64,000 nucleotides of DNA from Psittacicella hinzii (GCF_003585885.1 NZ_NRHC01000016.1:1-64000), one strand, 5' to 3'; shown: positions 1 to 9,646, counted from the stretch's first letter. Program-made: numbers and translations. Notes: generated by a model from the letters alone, not told the origin.

Positions 1-2
1 AA

Positions 3-110
3 ATATTTAAGATCATTTCAAAAGGCAAAGTGGTTAGAGTAAAACAACAGCTCAATAGCTTTGCGCCTATTGATCAGTATTCAAATATCAAAAACAGATT
101 TTTGTTATAA
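3..110 (+). CDS. possible C-terminal end of an upstream gene (partial)
   Basis: An open frame enters from the left edge and runs 35 codons to TAA at 108-110. The translated end (…SFAPIDQYSNIKNRFLL) has a protein-like composition, but I do not recognise a family and the fragment is too short to assign. The -10 element of the next gene overlaps its stop codon. It could equally be chance, since AT-rich spacer DNA is rarely open this long but sometimes is. Confidence 0.3.
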   Translation: MFKIISKGKVVRVKQQLNSFAPIDQYSNIKNRFLL

Positions 111-111
111 T
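103..111 (+). promoter_or_regulatory. extended -10 promoter for manB-galU
   Basis: TGt followed by a perfect TATAAT at 106-111. No good -35 hexamer lies 16-18 bases upstream, as is common for extended -10 promoters. A small hairpin (CTAAAATCT at 154-162, AGATTTTAG at 168-176) sits in the leader just before the manB ribosome binding site. Confidence 0.5.
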
Positions 112-196
112 AAGATAAGACTTTTGTCTCTAATAAAGAATGCGATCTCCCTGCTAAAATCTTAAATAGATTTTAGTATCTTAATAAGGTTTCACA

Positions 197-1582
197 ATGA
201 CAAATTATAATTTTAACTGCTTTAAAGCTTATGACATTCGTGGAAAAATCGGCGAAGAGTTATCTGATGATTTAGTTTATAACATTGGTAGAGCTTTAGC
301 GGTTTACTTAAATGCAAAAACGGTAGTTGTAGGTAGCGATATTCGCTTAACTTCATCAAAATATAAAGCACTAATTAGCAAAGGCTTAACAGAAATGGGG
401 TGCAATGTAGTTGATCTAGGTCAGACAGGCACTGAAGAAGTTTATTTTGCTACTAGCTTTTTAAATGCAGATGGTGGTGTTCAAGTAACAGCTTCTCACA
501 ATCCAAAAGATTATAATGGTCTAAAAATAGTTGGTAAAAACTCAATTCCCCTATCATTAGAAACTGGACTACGTGAAATTCAGAAGTTAATTGAAGAAAA
601 TAACTTTACTCCAGCAACAACTCCAGGAGTTGTAACTGAAGAGAATTTACGACCAAATTATGTATCTAAGCTTTTAAGCTTTGTTGATTTAGACGGTTTT
701 AAACGTGATCGTAAGTTAAAGCTGTTATTCAACATTGGTAATGGTGCAGCTGGTGATACAGTGAAATATATCGAGGGTATCTTTAAACAACATCATGCAA
801 ATGTAGAGTTTAGTTACTTATTCCCAGAAGCTGATGGTAACTTCCCTAATGGTATTCCTAATCCATTATTAGTAGCTAATAGAAGTATTACGAGTGAAAA
901 AGTTTTAGAAGTTGGAGCTGATATAGGTATCGCTTTTGATGGTGATTTTGATAGATGTTTCTTCTTCGATGAAAAAGGTAACTTTGTTGACGGTTATTAC
1001 ATTTGTGGCTTATTATCGCAAGCGTTTCTAAGTAAAAATCCAGGTTCTACAATAGTTTACGAACCACGACTAATGTGGAATACAGAGAAAGTTATCAGTG
1101 ATAACGGCGGTGTAGCTGTTCTATCTAAATCAGGTCATAGCTTTATCAAGCATAAGATGCGTGAACATGAAGCTGTGTACGGTGGTGAGTTATCTGCACA
1201 TCATTACTTTAAAGATTATTACTATTGTGACTCTGGAATGATTCCTTGGTTATTACTTGTGGAATTAGTGCAAAAATCATCTTTAAATCTATCTGACTTT
1301 GTTCGTCAAATGCAAGAGCAATTCCCATGCTCTGATGAGATGAACTTTAAAGTAGCAGATTCTACCGCTGCAATTGAGAGAGTAAAAGCTTTATTTGCGG
1401 ATCAAGAAAAAGTAGAAACTTATATTGATGGTATGAGTTATGATTTTGGTGATTGGCGTTTTAATATCAGAACTTCAAACACCGAGCCTTTATTACGTTT
1501 AAATGTAGAGGCTAGAGCAAATAGAAGTTTAGTAGAAGAAAAAGTTACTTTAATTAGTAATGCAATCACTGCAGAAAAATAA
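197..1582 (+). CDS. manB: phosphomannomutase/phosphoglucomutase (ManB/CpsG type)
   Basis: Interconverts hexose-6-phosphate and hexose-1-phosphate in the cytosol, feeding GDP-mannose or UDP-glucose synthesis. At 461 residues it is the usual length for alpha-D-phosphohexomutases. Visible motifs are the phosphoserine loop TASHNP (about residues 98-103), the metal loop DGDFDRC (about 249-255), the sugar-specificity loop GGELSAHH and the phosphate-binding RTSNTEPLLRL near the C-terminus. The E-L-S-A-H-H version fits CpsG/ManB phosphomannomutases. AAGG precedes ATG by 7 bases. galU follows 19 bases downstream, so the two form a nucleotide-sugar operon. Whether mannose or glucose phosphate is the main substrate cannot be told from sequence; if glucose, it would supply GalU directly. 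Confidence 0.88.
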   Translation: MTNYNFNCFKAYDIRGKIGEELSDDLVYNIGRALAVYLNAKTVVVGSDIRLTSSKYKALISKGLTEMGCNVVDLGQTGTEEVYFATSFLNADGGVQVTASHNPKDYNGLKIVGKNSIPLSLETGLREIQKLIEENNFTPATTPGVVTEENLRPNYVSKLLSFVDLDGFKRDRKLKLLFNIGNGAAGDTVKYIEGIFKQHHANVEFSYLFPEADGNFPNGIPNPLLVANRSITSEKVLEVGADIGIAFDGDFDRCFFFDEKGNFVDGYYICGLLSQAFLSKNPGSTIVYEPRLMWNTEKVISDNGGVAVLSKSGHSFIKHKMREHEAVYGGELSAHHYFKDYYYCDSGMIPWLLLVELVQKSSLNLSDFVRQMQEQFPCSDEMNFKVADSTAAIERVKALFADQEKVETYIDGMSYDFGDWRFNIRTSNTEPLLRLNVEARANRSLVEEKVTLISNAITAEK

Positions 1583-1601
1583 TAATTAAGAAGGTATATA
1601 G

Positions 1602-2501
1602 ATGAAAGTTGTTATTCCTGTAGCAGGTTTAGGTACGCGTATGCTACCTGCAACTAAAGTAATTCCAAAAGAGATGTTAAATGTATTCGATCGCCCAATG
1701 ATTCAATACATTGTTGACGAATGTGCAGCGGCTGGAATTAAAGAAGTGGTGTTAGTAACTCACTCTTCAAAAACAGCAATTGAAAATCACTTTGATACCC
1801 AGTTTGAACTTGAGCATACACTGGAAAAACGTGTAAAACGACAACTTCTAGATGAAGTAAGAAGTATTACACCTCCAGGTGTAACTTTAATCCATGTGCG
1901 TCAAGGTGCAGCTTTAGGTTTAGGACATGCTATCGCTTGTGCAAGACCAATTATTGGTGATGAGCCTTTTGCGGTAGTATTACCAGATGTTTTACTTGGT
2001 CACTTTACAGCGAATCAAAAAGCAGTTAACTTAGCTGAAATGATTCGTAGATTTAAAGAAACTGGTAAGTCTCAGATTCTAGTTGCTCCAGTACCTAAAG
2101 AAGAAGTTGTAAATTATGGTATTGTTCAAGTAGAAGATAATGAAGCTTTTGAAAAAGAACAGTCTGGAAAAATCTTACGTATTGTAGAAAAACCATCAGT
2201 AGAAGAAGCTCCATCAAATCTTTCAGTTGTAGGTCGTTATGTGTTCGATAAAGAAATATGGCCTTTAATTGAACGTACTCCTTTAGGCGTAGGTGGCGAA
2301 ATCCAACTTTCTGATGCTATTGATATGCTAATCGAGAAAAAAGATGTTGAAGCATATTTAATGCGTGGTAGAAGTTTTGACTGTGGATCTAAAGTAGGTT
2401 ATTTTGAAGCATTTGTTGAATATGCTTTACAAAATAAAGTACATGAGAAAGAAATTCGCGAAGTGATTCATAGTATTGCGCAAAGATACAACATTAAATA
2501 A
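1602..2501 (+). CDS. galU: UTP-glucose-1-phosphate uridylyltransferase
   Basis: Makes UDP-glucose from glucose-1-phosphate and UTP for surface polysaccharide and LPS core synthesis. The 299-residue length matches bacterial GalU. The N-terminal nucleotide-binding signature [11 protein letters not shown] and the following PKEM are intact, as are GLGHAI (UTP site region) and the VEKP motif in the sugar-binding half. An AAGG ribosome binding site precedes the ATG. It is the last gene of the manB-galU unit, closed by the strong hairpin at 2571-2601. In most gammaproteobacteria galU is not beside ribosomal protein genes; here the next gene is rplN. Confidence 0.95.
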   Translation: MKVVIPVAGLGTRMLPATKVIPKEMLNVFDRPMIQYIVDECAAAGIKEVVLVTHSSKTAIENHFDTQFELEHTLEKRVKRQLLDEVRSITPPGVTLIHVRQGAALGLGHAIACARPIIGDEPFAVVLPDVLLGHFTANQKAVNLAEMIRRFKETGKSQILVAPVPKEEVVNYGIVQVEDNEAFEKEQSGKILRIVEKPSVEEAPSNLSVVGRYVFDKEIWPLIERTPLGVGGEIQLSDAIDMLIEKKDVEAYLMRGRSFDCGSKVGYFEAFVEYALQNKVHEKEIREVIHSIAQRYNIK

Positions 2502-2570
2502 TACTTTTATTTAAAAGTTAAGAGTGATTACTTTTTTTAAGTAATGTAAAAATAGCTAATTTTAAGGCAG

Positions 2571-2603
2571 AAGAAACTAGAGGTTTAGCCTCTAGTTTCT
2601 TTG
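2571..2603 (+). terminator. intrinsic terminator after galU
   Basis: Perfect 13-bp stem AAGAAACTAGAGG (2571-2583) / CCTCTAGTTTCTT (2589-2601) with a TTTAG loop. The 3' arm supplies only a short U run, so termination may be partial. It isolates galU from the ribosomal operon promoter that follows. Confidence 0.75.
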
Positions 2604-2626
2604 CTTAAAAATATTGAAATTTATGC

Positions 2627-2655
2627 TTGAATGCGTTGTTTCTTTGTGTTATAAT
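2627..2655 (+). promoter_or_regulatory. strong promoter of the rplN (spc) operon
   Basis: TTGAAT at 2627-2632, a 17-base spacer and TATAAT at 2650-2655, with an extended TGt. It is nearly consensus, as expected for a ribosomal protein operon that no longer follows the S10 operon. Transcription would start near 2662, giving a leader of about 200 bases. Confidence 0.8.
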
Positions 2656-2661
2656 AACCGA

Positions 2662-3230
<569 letters not shown>

Positions 3231-3242
3231 GGAGAATTTGAA

Positions 3243-3566
3243 ATGGCTAATAAAATTCGTTCAAATGACGAAGTAGTACTACTAGTAGGCAGCGAAAAAG
3301 CTGGTAAAGGTCAACGTGGTCGTGTTACTAAAGTATTACCTAACGGTAAATTAATCGTTACAGGTTTAAACTTAGTTACTAAACACGAAAGACCAAATCC
3401 TCAATTAAACATTGAAGGTGGTATTACAAGAAAAGAAGCTCCTATCGATGCTTCTAACGTTGCAATTTGGAACCCAGCTACTCAAAAAGCTGACCGTGTA
3501 GGTTTTAGATTTGAAGATGGTAAAAAAGTTCGTTACTTCAAATCTACAGGTGAAACTATTAAATAA
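3243..3566 (+). CDS. rplX: 50S ribosomal protein L24
   Basis: Early-assembly protein binding near the 5' end of 23S rRNA. The 107 residues show the N-terminal KOW motif (about 10-36: [20 protein letters not shown]) and the family's GGI-x-KEAPI-x-SNVA block. AGGAG lies 8 bases before the ATG. It is co-transcribed with rplN and rplE. The short spacer to rplE has no obvious S8 translational-repressor hairpin like the one known in E. coli. Confidence 0.96.
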   Translation: MANKIRSNDEVVLLVGSEKAGKGQRGRVTKVLPNGKLIVTGLNLVTKHERPNPQLNIEGGITRKEAPIDASNVAIWNPATQKADRVGFRFEDGKKVRYFKSTGETIK

Positions 3567-3588
3567 TAAAAATTAATTGGAGTTAATG

Positions 3589-4128
3589 ATGGCGAAACTG
3601 CATGATTACTACAAAAATGAAGTGGTAAGCAAATTACAGAGCCAATTCGGATTTAAATCTGTCATGCAAGTCCCTCGAATCGAGAAGATTACCCTGAACA
3701 TGGGTGTGGGCGAAGCAATTTCAGATAAAAAAATCCTAGAAAACGCAGTAGCTGACTTAACAGCTATTTCTGGTCAAAAACCTTTAGTGACTAAAGCGCG
3801 TAAATCTGTTGCTGGCTTCAAAATCCGTCAAGGTTATCCGATCGGTGCAAAAGTTACTCTTCGTGGTGAGCGTATGTACGACTTCTTAGATAAATTAGTT
3901 AACATCGCTATTCCTCGTATTCGTGACTTCCGTGGTTTATCAGCTAAATCATTCGATAAACGCGGTAACTACAGCATGGGTATTAAAGAACAGATCATCT
4001 TCCCAGAAATCGATTACGATAAAATCGATCGTCTTCGTGGTTTAGATATCACTATTACAACTACTGCTAAAAATGATAAAGAAGGTTTAGCTTTATTAGA
4101 AGCGTTTAACTTCCCATTCCGCAAGTAA
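3589..4128 (+). CDS. rplE: 50S ribosomal protein L5
   Basis: Binds 5S rRNA and the P-site tRNA side of the central protuberance. I choose the ATG at 3589 (MAKLHDYYK…, 179 residues), which matches the family N-terminus and lies 6 bases after GGAG. A TTG at 3577 and an ATG at 3586 are in the same frame but give non-family residues. The signatures LNMGVGEA and [10 protein letters not shown] with the DI-x-I-TT end are intact. Confidence 0.96.
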   Translation: MAKLHDYYKNEVVSKLQSQFGFKSVMQVPRIEKITLNMGVGEAISDKKILENAVADLTAISGQKPLVTKARKSVAGFKIRQGYPIGAKVTLRGERMYDFLDKLVNIAIPRIRDFRGLSAKSFDKRGNYSMGIKEQIIFPEIDYDKIDRLRGLDITITTTAKNDKEGLALLEAFNFPFRK

Positions 4129-4137
4129 GGTATACCC

Positions 4138-4443
4138 ATGGCAAAACAATCAATGAAAGCACGTGAAGTTAAACGTGCGAAACTAGCAGCGAAATACGCT
4201 GACAAACGTGCAGAGTTAAAAGCTCTAATCAACTCTCCTAGCACTTCTGACGAAGATCGTTGGAATGCAGTATTAAAACTACAAACATTACCTCGCGATT
4301 CAAGCCCTAGCCGTCAACGTAACCGTTGTGCGATTACTGGTCGTCCTCGTGGCTATCAACGTAAATTCGGCTTAAGCCGTACAAAAATTCGTGAATTAGC
4401 GATGAGCGGTGAAATCCCAGGACTTCGTAAAGCTTCTTGGTAA
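4138..4443 (+). CDS. rpsN: 30S ribosomal protein S14
   Basis: Small-subunit head protein. The 101-residue long form lacks the zinc-ribbon cysteine pairs of the short form; it has [18 protein letters not shown], the zinc-independent (C-minus) signature typical of gammaproteobacteria. The start is 9 bases after rplE. Conserved ending PGLRKASW. Confidence 0.97.
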   Translation: MAKQSMKAREVKRAKLAAKYADKRAELKALINSPSTSDEDRWNAVLKLQTLPRDSSPSRQRNRCAITGRPRGYQRKFGLSRTKIRELAMSGEIPGLRKASW

Positions 4444-4487
4444 TTTCCACTTTTACAAATAACAAATTTTAGATCGGAGAAAAGCAA

Positions 4488-4880
4488 ATGAGTATGCAAG
4501 ATCCAATCGCAGATATGTTAACCCGTATTCGTAACGGTCAAGCTGCGAGAAAAGAAACTGTAACTTTGCCATCTTCTAAGCTAAAAGTGGCGATTGCCAA
4601 AGTGCTTAAAGAAGAAGGTTACATCGAATCATATGAAACAACTGATTCAGTGAAATCAGAATTAACTATTAAGTTAAAATATTTCCAAGGTAAAGCTGTT
4701 GTTGAAAGCATCAAACGTGTAAGCCGTCCAGGTTTAAGAATTTATAAAGGTAAAGATGCTCTTCCTACAGTTATGGGTGGTTTAGGTATCGCTATCGTAT
4801 CTACTTCTAAAGGTGTAATGACAGATCGTCTAGCACGTAAAGAAGGTTTAGGTGGTGAAATCATTTGCTTTGTAGCTTAA
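4488..4880 (+). CDS. rpsH: 30S ribosomal protein S8
   Basis: Binds the central domain of 16S rRNA and in E. coli also represses its own operon. The 130 residues begin [16 protein letters not shown] and carry the C-terminal STSKGVMTD…GGEI block. A GGAG precedes the ATG. The 44-base spacer after rpsN is the longest between genes in this part of the operon but shows no clear regulatory fold. Confidence 0.97.
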   Translation: MSMQDPIADMLTRIRNGQAARKETVTLPSSKLKVAIAKVLKEEGYIESYETTDSVKSELTIKLKYFQGKAVVESIKRVSRPGLRIYKGKDALPTVMGGLGIAIVSTSKGVMTDRLARKEGLGGEIICFVA

Positions 4881-4896
4881 TATATAAGGAGTTCTA

Positions 4897-5433
4897 ATGT
4901 CTCGTGTCGCAAAAACACCAGTTAGCATTCCTTCAGGCGTTGAAGTAAATGTTAACGGTCAATTAGTAACAGTTAAAGGTCCTAAAGGTTCTTTAGAATT
5001 AACTGTTAACTCACAAGTTTCTATCGCAGTACAAGATAATCAAGTATCTTTCAACTGGCAAGGTCGTGAAGAAGGTGTTTCTTCAGAACAAGCTGGTACT
5101 GCACGTGCCTTAATCAATAACATGGTGAAAGGTGTTTCTGAAGGTTTCACAAGAGGCTTACAACTTAAAGGTGTAGGTTACCGTGCTTCTATCAAAGGAA
5201 ATACTTTAACCTTAGCTTTAGGTTATTCTCACCCTATCGAACACGTTCTACCTGAAGGTGTTACAGCAGAATGCCCTAGCCAACAAGAAATCGTTTTAAG
5301 AGCTATCGATAAACAATTAGTTGGTCAACAAGCTGCAATCATCCGTTCTTACCGTAAACCAGAACCTTACAAAGGTCACGGTGTGCGTTATACTGATGAA
5401 GTTGTGCGTATTAGAGAAGTTAAGAAAAAATAA
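4897..5433 (+). CDS. rplF: 50S ribosomal protein L6
   Basis: Two-domain protein near the sarcin-ricin loop and GTPase centre. The 178 residues begin [17 protein letters not shown] and end with the signature [11 protein letters not shown] near residues 155-165. AAGGAG precedes the ATG. It lies between rpsH and rplR in the standard order. Confidence 0.97.
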   Translation: MSRVAKTPVSIPSGVEVNVNGQLVTVKGPKGSLELTVNSQVSIAVQDNQVSFNWQGREEGVSSEQAGTARALINNMVKGVSEGFTRGLQLKGVGYRASIKGNTLTLALGYSHPIEHVLPEGVTAECPSQQEIVLRAIDKQLVGQQAAIIRSYRKPEPYKGHGVRYTDEVVRIREVKKK

Positions 5434-5445
5434 TAAGGTAATACC

Positions 5446-5799
5446 ATGGATAAAAAATCTGCTAGAATTCGTCGTGCTACGAGCACACGTAAACACTTGC
5501 AAACTCTTGGTGTGAACCGTTTAGTAGTTTTCCGTACTTCACGCCACATCTATGCGCAAGTAATTTCACCAGAAGCTAAAGTATTAGCATCTGCTTCTAC
5601 AGTAGAAAAAGCTTTAGCATCTCAATTAAAATACACTGGTAACGTTGAAGCAGCAGCTTTAGTTGGTAAAGTTGTAGCTGAGCGTTTATTAGGTAACAAC
5701 TTCGACGGCAAAATCGCATTTGACCGTTCAGGTTTTAAATATCACGGTCGTGTAAAAGCATTAGCAGACGCTGCTCGTGAAGCTGGTCTTAAATTCTAA
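5446..5799 (+). CDS. rplR: 50S ribosomal protein L18
   Basis: 5S rRNA-binding protein of the central protuberance. The 117 residues start [11 protein letters not shown] with the basic N-terminus, followed by [16 protein letters not shown] and the C-terminal [24 protein letters not shown] block. Standard order and spacing. Confidence 0.97.
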   Translation: MDKKSARIRRATSTRKHLQTLGVNRLVVFRTSRHIYAQVISPEAKVLASASTVEKALASQLKYTGNVEAAALVGKVVAERLLGNNFDGKIAFDRSGFKYHGRVKALADAAREAGLKF

Positions 5800-5814
5800 T
5801 TGGAGTCAAAATAA

Positions 5815-6315
5815 ATGGCGAATGTAGAAAATAAAGCAGGCGAGCTGCAAGAAAAACTAATTAACGTTTACCGTGTTTCTAAAACTGTAAAAGGTGGTCG
5901 TGTATTTAGTTTTGCGGCTTTAACTGTAGTAGGCGACGGTAAAGGTCGCGTAGGTTTCGGTTATGGTAAAGCTAAAGAAGTTCCTGCAGCTATTCAAAAA
6001 GCAATGGAACAAGCTCGTCGTAACTTAATTCATGTTGAGTTAAATGGTACAACGTTATACCACCCTGTGAAAGGTTCTCACACTGGTTCTAACGTGTACA
6101 TGCAACCTGCTTCTGAAGGTACAGGTATCATCGCAGGTGGTGCGATGCGTGCTGTTTTAGAAGTAGCAGGTGTTCACAACGTATTAGCAAAAGCATACGG
6201 TTCTACTAACAAACGTAACGTTGTTCGTGCAACTATCAAAGCTTTAGAAGCTGTAAGCTCTCCTGCTCAAGTAGCTGCTAAACGTGGTAAAACTGTTGAA
6301 GAAATTTTGGGGTAA
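5815..6315 (+). CDS. rpsE: 30S ribosomal protein S5
   Basis: Accuracy-related small-subunit protein at the mRNA entry side. The 166 residues have the N-terminal double-stranded-RNA-binding domain ([13 protein letters not shown]…[19 protein letters not shown]) and the C-terminal KAYGSTN…VVRAT block. The loop that carries spectinomycin-resistance changes in E. coli looks ordinary. Confidence 0.97.
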   Translation: MANVENKAGELQEKLINVYRVSKTVKGGRVFSFAALTVVGDGKGRVGFGYGKAKEVPAAIQKAMEQARRNLIHVELNGTTLYHPVKGSHTGSNVYMQPASEGTGIIAGGAMRAVLEVAGVHNVLAKAYGSTNKRNVVRATIKALEAVSSPAQVAAKRGKTVEEILG

Positions 6316-6321
6316 TTTAAG

Positions 6322-6504
6322 ATGACTAAAAAAATCCGTGTAACCCAAACTAAAAGTTCAATTGGTCGTTTACCTAAACATATCGCTACGTTAAAAGGTT
6401 TAGGTTTACGTAGAATCCGTCACTCAGTTGAGTTAGAAGATACTCCAGCAGTGCGTGGTATGGTAAACAAAGTTTACTATATGGTTAAAGTTGAGGAGTT
6501 ATAA
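6322..6504 (+). CDS. rpmD: 50S ribosomal protein L30
   Basis: Small large-subunit protein of 60 residues. K-I-x-VTQ-x-KS-IGR at the N-terminus and the LGLRR…VEL-x-D-TPAVRGM block are those of bacterial L30. The start lies 6 bases after rpsE, and rplO follows 2 bases after its stop, so translation is probably coupled. Confidence 0.96.
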   Translation: MTKKIRVTQTKSSIGRLPKHIATLKGLGLRRIRHSVELEDTPAVRGMVNKVYYMVKVEEL

Positions 6505-6506
6505 TA

Positions 6507-6983
6507 ATGTCAGATCGTTTATCTCTAAATACTTTAAGCCCTGCAGCTGGTTCTAAAACTGCTCCTAAACGTTTAGGTCGTGGTATTGGTTCTGGTCTTG
6601 GTAAAACATCTGGTAAAGGTCACAAAGGTCAAAACGCTCGTAAATCAGGCGGTGTTCGTCGTGGTTTTGAAGGTGGTCAAATGCCTTTATACCGTCGTTT
6701 ACCAAAATTCGGTTTTACTTCACGTAAGGCTTTAGTATCTGAAGAAATTCGCTTAAGTGATTTAGATAGAGTAGTTAACACTGAAGTAACTTTAGAAAGC
6801 TTAAAGGCTGAAGGTTTATTACGTCGTAATACTAAATTCGTAAAAGTAATTTTATCTGGTAAAGTTACTAAAGCGGTTAATATTAAGTTCAATGAACTAG
6901 CAGGTTCAAACGTAGATATCCGTATTACAGGTTCTGCTTTAGAAGCGGTTAAAGCTGTTGGCGGTTCTTACGAAAAAGCTTAA
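6507..6983 (+). CDS. rplO: 50S ribosomal protein L15
   Basis: Late-assembly large-subunit protein. The 158 residues (E. coli 144) carry LNTLSPA, the glycine-rich [21 protein letters not shown] stretch, [18 protein letters not shown] and a final GS-x-E block. The extra length is in a short N-terminal addition and in the linker before VILSGKV. It is the last gene before a hairpin and secY. Confidence 0.96.
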   Translation: MSDRLSLNTLSPAAGSKTAPKRLGRGIGSGLGKTSGKGHKGQNARKSGGVRRGFEGGQMPLYRRLPKFGFTSRKALVSEEIRLSDLDRVVNTEVTLESLKAEGLLRRNTKFVKVILSGKVTKAVNIKFNELAGSNVDIRITGSALEAVKAVGGSYEKA

Positions 6984-6997
6984 TAGTATATATTTTT

Positions 6998-7036
6998 GAA
7001 AAGATGAATCTGCCTACCTAGGTAGGTTCTCTTTTC
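6998..7036 (+). promoter_or_regulatory. rplO-secY intercistronic hairpin
   Basis: GAAAAG (6998-7003) and CTTTTC (7031-7036) enclose the palindrome GCCTACCTAGGTAGG, forming a long imperfect stem. Only a short U run follows, so it may be an attenuator, RNase site or mRNA stabiliser that lowers secY expression relative to ribosomal proteins. Confidence 0.5.
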
Positions 7037-7057
7037 TTATTAACTTAAAGGTGAGCT

Positions 7058-8386
7058 ATGTCTAAACCAGGTAATCAAGGATCTCAGCTGACACCTATGC
7101 AAGAACTGCGTAAGAAGTTATGGTTCGTTCTTGGAGCTCTAATTGTTTTCCGTATTGGTACATATATTCCTGTACCTGGAGTAGATGCTTCAGTTCTAGC
7201 TTCGACTTTTGCAGAAAATACTGGTTCAGCATTAAATTTCTGGAACACCTTTAGTGGTGGTGCTTTACAACGTGCATCTATTTTCGCGCTAGGGATTACT
7301 CCTTACATCTCTGCGTCAATCGTTGTGCAGTTATTAAGTACTTTCTTACCTTCTCTAGTAGAACTTAAGAAAGAAGGTGAAATTGGTCGTCGTAAAATTT
7401 CAAAAATTACACGTTATTTCACTCTGATTTTAGCAGCATTACAATCTGTTGTAATTAGTACTGCTCTGCCTTCTTATGCTGAAGGTCTTGTTCCTGATTA
7501 TGGCTTAAGTTTTGTGATCTCAGCTTCAATCTCACTAACAGTAGGTTCTTTATTCCTAATGTGGTTAGGTGAGCAGATTACTGAACGTGGAATTGGTAAT
7601 GGTATATCATTAATTGTATTTGCGGGTATCGTTTCGGGACTTCCTGGAGCAATAATGGGTACATTAGAGCAAGCACGTACAGAAAGTATCAGCTTATTAA
7701 CTCTATTTGCTATCGCAGCGATTACATTAATCATTATATATGCAGTTGTGTTTGTTGAACGTTCACAACGTCGTATTGTAATACAATATGCTCAACGTAA
7801 CCATATGTTTGGTTCACGTCAACAACAATCAGCTCCATCGTATATTCCATTTAAAGTTAATATGGCGGGGGTTGTTCCTGCGATCTTTGCTTCATCAATA
7901 ATTGCATTTATTACTACTTTTGTAACAAGTCTTGGGGCAAAATTTGATACCTTTAATACTCTTGGTAACATGTTATACCCAGGTCAACCATTACAAATGG
8001 TTTTATTAGCTGCTCTTATTATATTCTTTGCATTCTTTTATACTGCTTTACAGTATAACCCGAAAGATACAGCTGAACAGCTTAAGAAGTCGGGTGCATT
8101 CATTCCTGGAAACCGTCCAGGTGAGCAAACTGCTAAGTTATTAGATCGTATAATGACTCGTGTTACATTATTAGGTGGTTTATACTTAGCAATCGTAGCA
8201 TTATCACCTGAGTTCATGCGTTTCTTCTACAGCTATAATTCAAGTTTTGGTGGTACCTCTATCCTAATCGTGGTTGTAGTTGTAATGGACTTTATAGGTC
8301 AAGTTCAGTCTCAAATGATGTCAAATAAATTTGGCAAAATTTTAAAAGAGTCTAATCTTGATAAGTACCGTTCAAATTGGCGTTAA
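7058..8386 (+). CDS. secY: protein translocase subunit SecY
   Basis: Channel-forming subunit of the SecYEG inner-membrane translocon. At 442 residues it matches the family, with ten predicted transmembrane segments. The plug region follows the first helix (GTYIPVPGVD), GITPYI-x-ASI-x-VQLL marks TM2, ERGIGNG lies in cytoplasmic loop 4, and NPKD-x-AEQLKK-x-GAFIPG-x-RPG is the loop-5 signature. AAAGGTGAG precedes the ATG. The spc-operon position is standard. Confidence 0.97.
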   Translation: MSKPGNQGSQLTPMQELRKKLWFVLGALIVFRIGTYIPVPGVDASVLASTFAENTGSALNFWNTFSGGALQRASIFALGITPYISASIVVQLLSTFLPSLVELKKEGEIGRRKISKITRYFTLILAALQSVVISTALPSYAEGLVPDYGLSFVISASISLTVGSLFLMWLGEQITERGIGNGISLIVFAGIVSGLPGAIMGTLEQARTESISLLTLFAIAAITLIIIYAVVFVERSQRRIVIQYAQRNHMFGSRQQQSAPSYIPFKVNMAGVVPAIFASSIIAFITTFVTSLGAKFDTFNTLGNMLYPGQPLQMVLLAALIIFFAFFYTALQYNPKDTAEQLKKSGAFIPGNRPGEQTAKLLDRIMTRVTLLGGLYLAIVALSPEFMRFFYSYNSSFGGTSILIVVVVVMDFIGQVQSQMMSNKFGKILKESNLDKYRSNWR

Positions 8387-8394
8387 TAAAAAAC

Positions 8395-8425
8395 TATAGC
8401 AAGGCTATAAATAGTTTGCTATAAT
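8395..8425 (+). promoter_or_regulatory. possible rpmJ promoter within an inverted repeat
   Basis: An extended -10, TGcTATAAT, ends at 8425, with TAGCAA 17 bases upstream as a weak -35. The same bases form an 8-bp inverted repeat TATAGCAA (8395-8402) / TTGCTATA (8416-8423), so this could be an RNA hairpin or an operator instead of, or as well as, a promoter. Confidence 0.35.
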
Positions 8426-8454
8426 TCTAATGCTTTAATCTTTTGAGGTTTAAA

Positions 8455-8568
8455 ATGAAAGTAAGTGCATCAGTAAAATGCATGTGTCGTAACTGCAAAA
8501 TCGTACGTCGTCATGGTGTGGTTCGTGTAATTTGTACAGATCCAAAACACAAACAACGTCAAGGTTAA
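8455..8568 (+). CDS. rpmJ: 50S ribosomal protein L36
   Basis: A 37-residue zinc-ribbon protein. The zinc ligands Cys11, Cys14, Cys27 and His32 are present, so this is the zinc-binding (C+) form. Ending KHKQRQG is conserved. GAGG lies 5-8 bases before the ATG. It is the last gene of the spc unit and is followed by a strong terminator. In most bacteria rpsM would come next; here rpsM lies 55 kb away. Confidence 0.96.
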   Translation: MKVSASVKCMCRNCKIVRRHGVVRVICTDPKHKQRQG

Positions 8569-8596
8569 TTGACACTAGAATCTTTGATTCAAAGGA

Positions 8597-8627
8597 AAAC
8601 CAATTGTCGATGGACAATTGGTTTTTT
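8597..8627 (+). terminator. intrinsic terminator after rpmJ
   Basis: ACCAATTGTC (8599-8608), loop GATG, GACAATTGGT (8613-8622), then T6. A textbook terminator closing the spc operon. Confidence 0.9.
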
Positions 8628-8778
8628 CTATATGAGTTTTTTACTTAGAGATAAATGTTCAGTAGCTTTTACAAGAATATAAAGGATTTCCTTTATATTT
8701 TTACTTGATTTTATAAACTTTGTCTATACAACTAACGTATAAAATTCCTAGAAAAAAAATTTAAGTACAAAATTAATT

Positions 8779-9531
8779 ATGAATAAATTCAAAAAGTTAA
8801 GCTTAGTTGCTACAGCAGTTCTTGCAGCAACAACATTAGTAGCTTGTAATAAAGAACAAACAGCAACAACTACAACAACTCAAGAGCAAGCAGAGCAAAC
8901 ACAACAAGTTGATGTGTATGTAAAAGACTTTAACCCAACTCAAGCGTTTATCAACCGTTATACTGATAGAGAGTTCAATTTTAACGCAGCTTTACCTTTA
9001 ACTGGTAAATTTGTAACTTTATTAAACAATATCTCAAATGGTGCTCGTTTATTAAATAATGCTCCAAATGATGAGAAACAATTATTAGAGTACAGAATTT
9101 TAGCTACGTTAAATAAGAACTTTAACGAGATTGTTGATAATTATAAAAATGACAAGCAAACTTTTGAATTAGACTATCCAAACGATGAGTTTGATTTAGA
9201 AAAAGCAAACTTCTCTGATTTATTAAGTCAATTAAATACAGGTTGTGAGTTAAATAACAATTATCAAGCTAATATTGACGAAATCAAAAAATTAGAAGTT
9301 AGAGATGCTGAGGGTAAAGTATTACCATTCCCAACAGAAGTAGTTAATGAAATTACTAACTGGAATGGTAATTTCAAAGCAACTTGTGATTTAACTAAAT
9401 CATTATATGAAATTGTTTCTGCTCCTAATTTCTCATATGAAAATTTAGAAAAATCTTTAGCTGCTCAATTAGAAAGCCGTAAAGCTGAAGAAGCTAACCA
9501 AACAAATCAAACTCAATCAGAAAATCAATAA
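8779..9531 (+). CDS. putative lipoprotein of unknown function
   Basis: A 250-residue protein with a lipoprotein signal peptide: basic MNKFKK start, hydrophobic stretch and lipobox LVAC with the lipidated Cys at 23. A Thr/Gln-rich linker follows, then a mainly helical, acidic, Asn-rich domain with two further cysteines (in GCELNNN and ATCDLT) that could form a disulfide, and a low-complexity Asn/Gln/Ala tail. Asp/Asn after Cys is Asn, so the sorting outcome is uncertain. A weak resemblance of the FPTEVVNE-x-T region to YiaF-like DUF3053 lipoproteins is noted but not relied on. Single gene with its own terminator. Confidence 0.75.
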   Translation: MNKFKKLSLVATAVLAATTLVACNKEQTATTTTTQEQAEQTQQVDVYVKDFNPTQAFINRYTDREFNFNAALPLTGKFVTLLNNISNGARLLNNAPNDEKQLLEYRILATLNKNFNEIVDNYKNDKQTFELDYPNDEFDLEKANFSDLLSQLNTGCELNNNYQANIDEIKKLEVRDAEGKVLPFPTEVVNEITNWNGNFKATCDLTKSLYEIVSAPNFSYENLEKSLAAQLESRKAEEANQTNQTQSENQ

Positions 9532-9534
9532 TTT

Positions 9535-9570
9535 AAAAGAAGGTAAGTGCAAACTTACCTTTCTTTTTTG
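9535..9570 (+). terminator. intrinsic terminator after the lipoprotein gene
   Basis: AGGTAAGT (9541-9548) / ACTTACCT (9553-9560), extended by flanking A and T runs, then TTCTTTTTT. Confidence 0.85.
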
Positions 9571-9589
9571 TTTGAAAACTTGATATAAT
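9561..9589 (+). promoter_or_regulatory. promoter for rluD-pgeF
   Basis: Extended -10 TGaTATAAT (TATAAT at 9584-9589) with TTCTTT 17 bases upstream, overlapping the U tract of the preceding terminator. Confidence 0.55.
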
Positions 9590-9646
9590 ATTGCTAATTT
9601 TAACTACAAATAACTGATTAGATTAATTTCTAGATCTTAAATTATT

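Noticed and set aside
3567-3588. S8 translational repressor site before rplE, as in E. coli
   Set aside because: The spacer is only 22 bases with no hairpin resembling the S8 target.
5321-5515. Overlapping open frames across the rplF-rplR junction on both strands
   Set aside because: They are shadows of two clear ribosomal protein genes.
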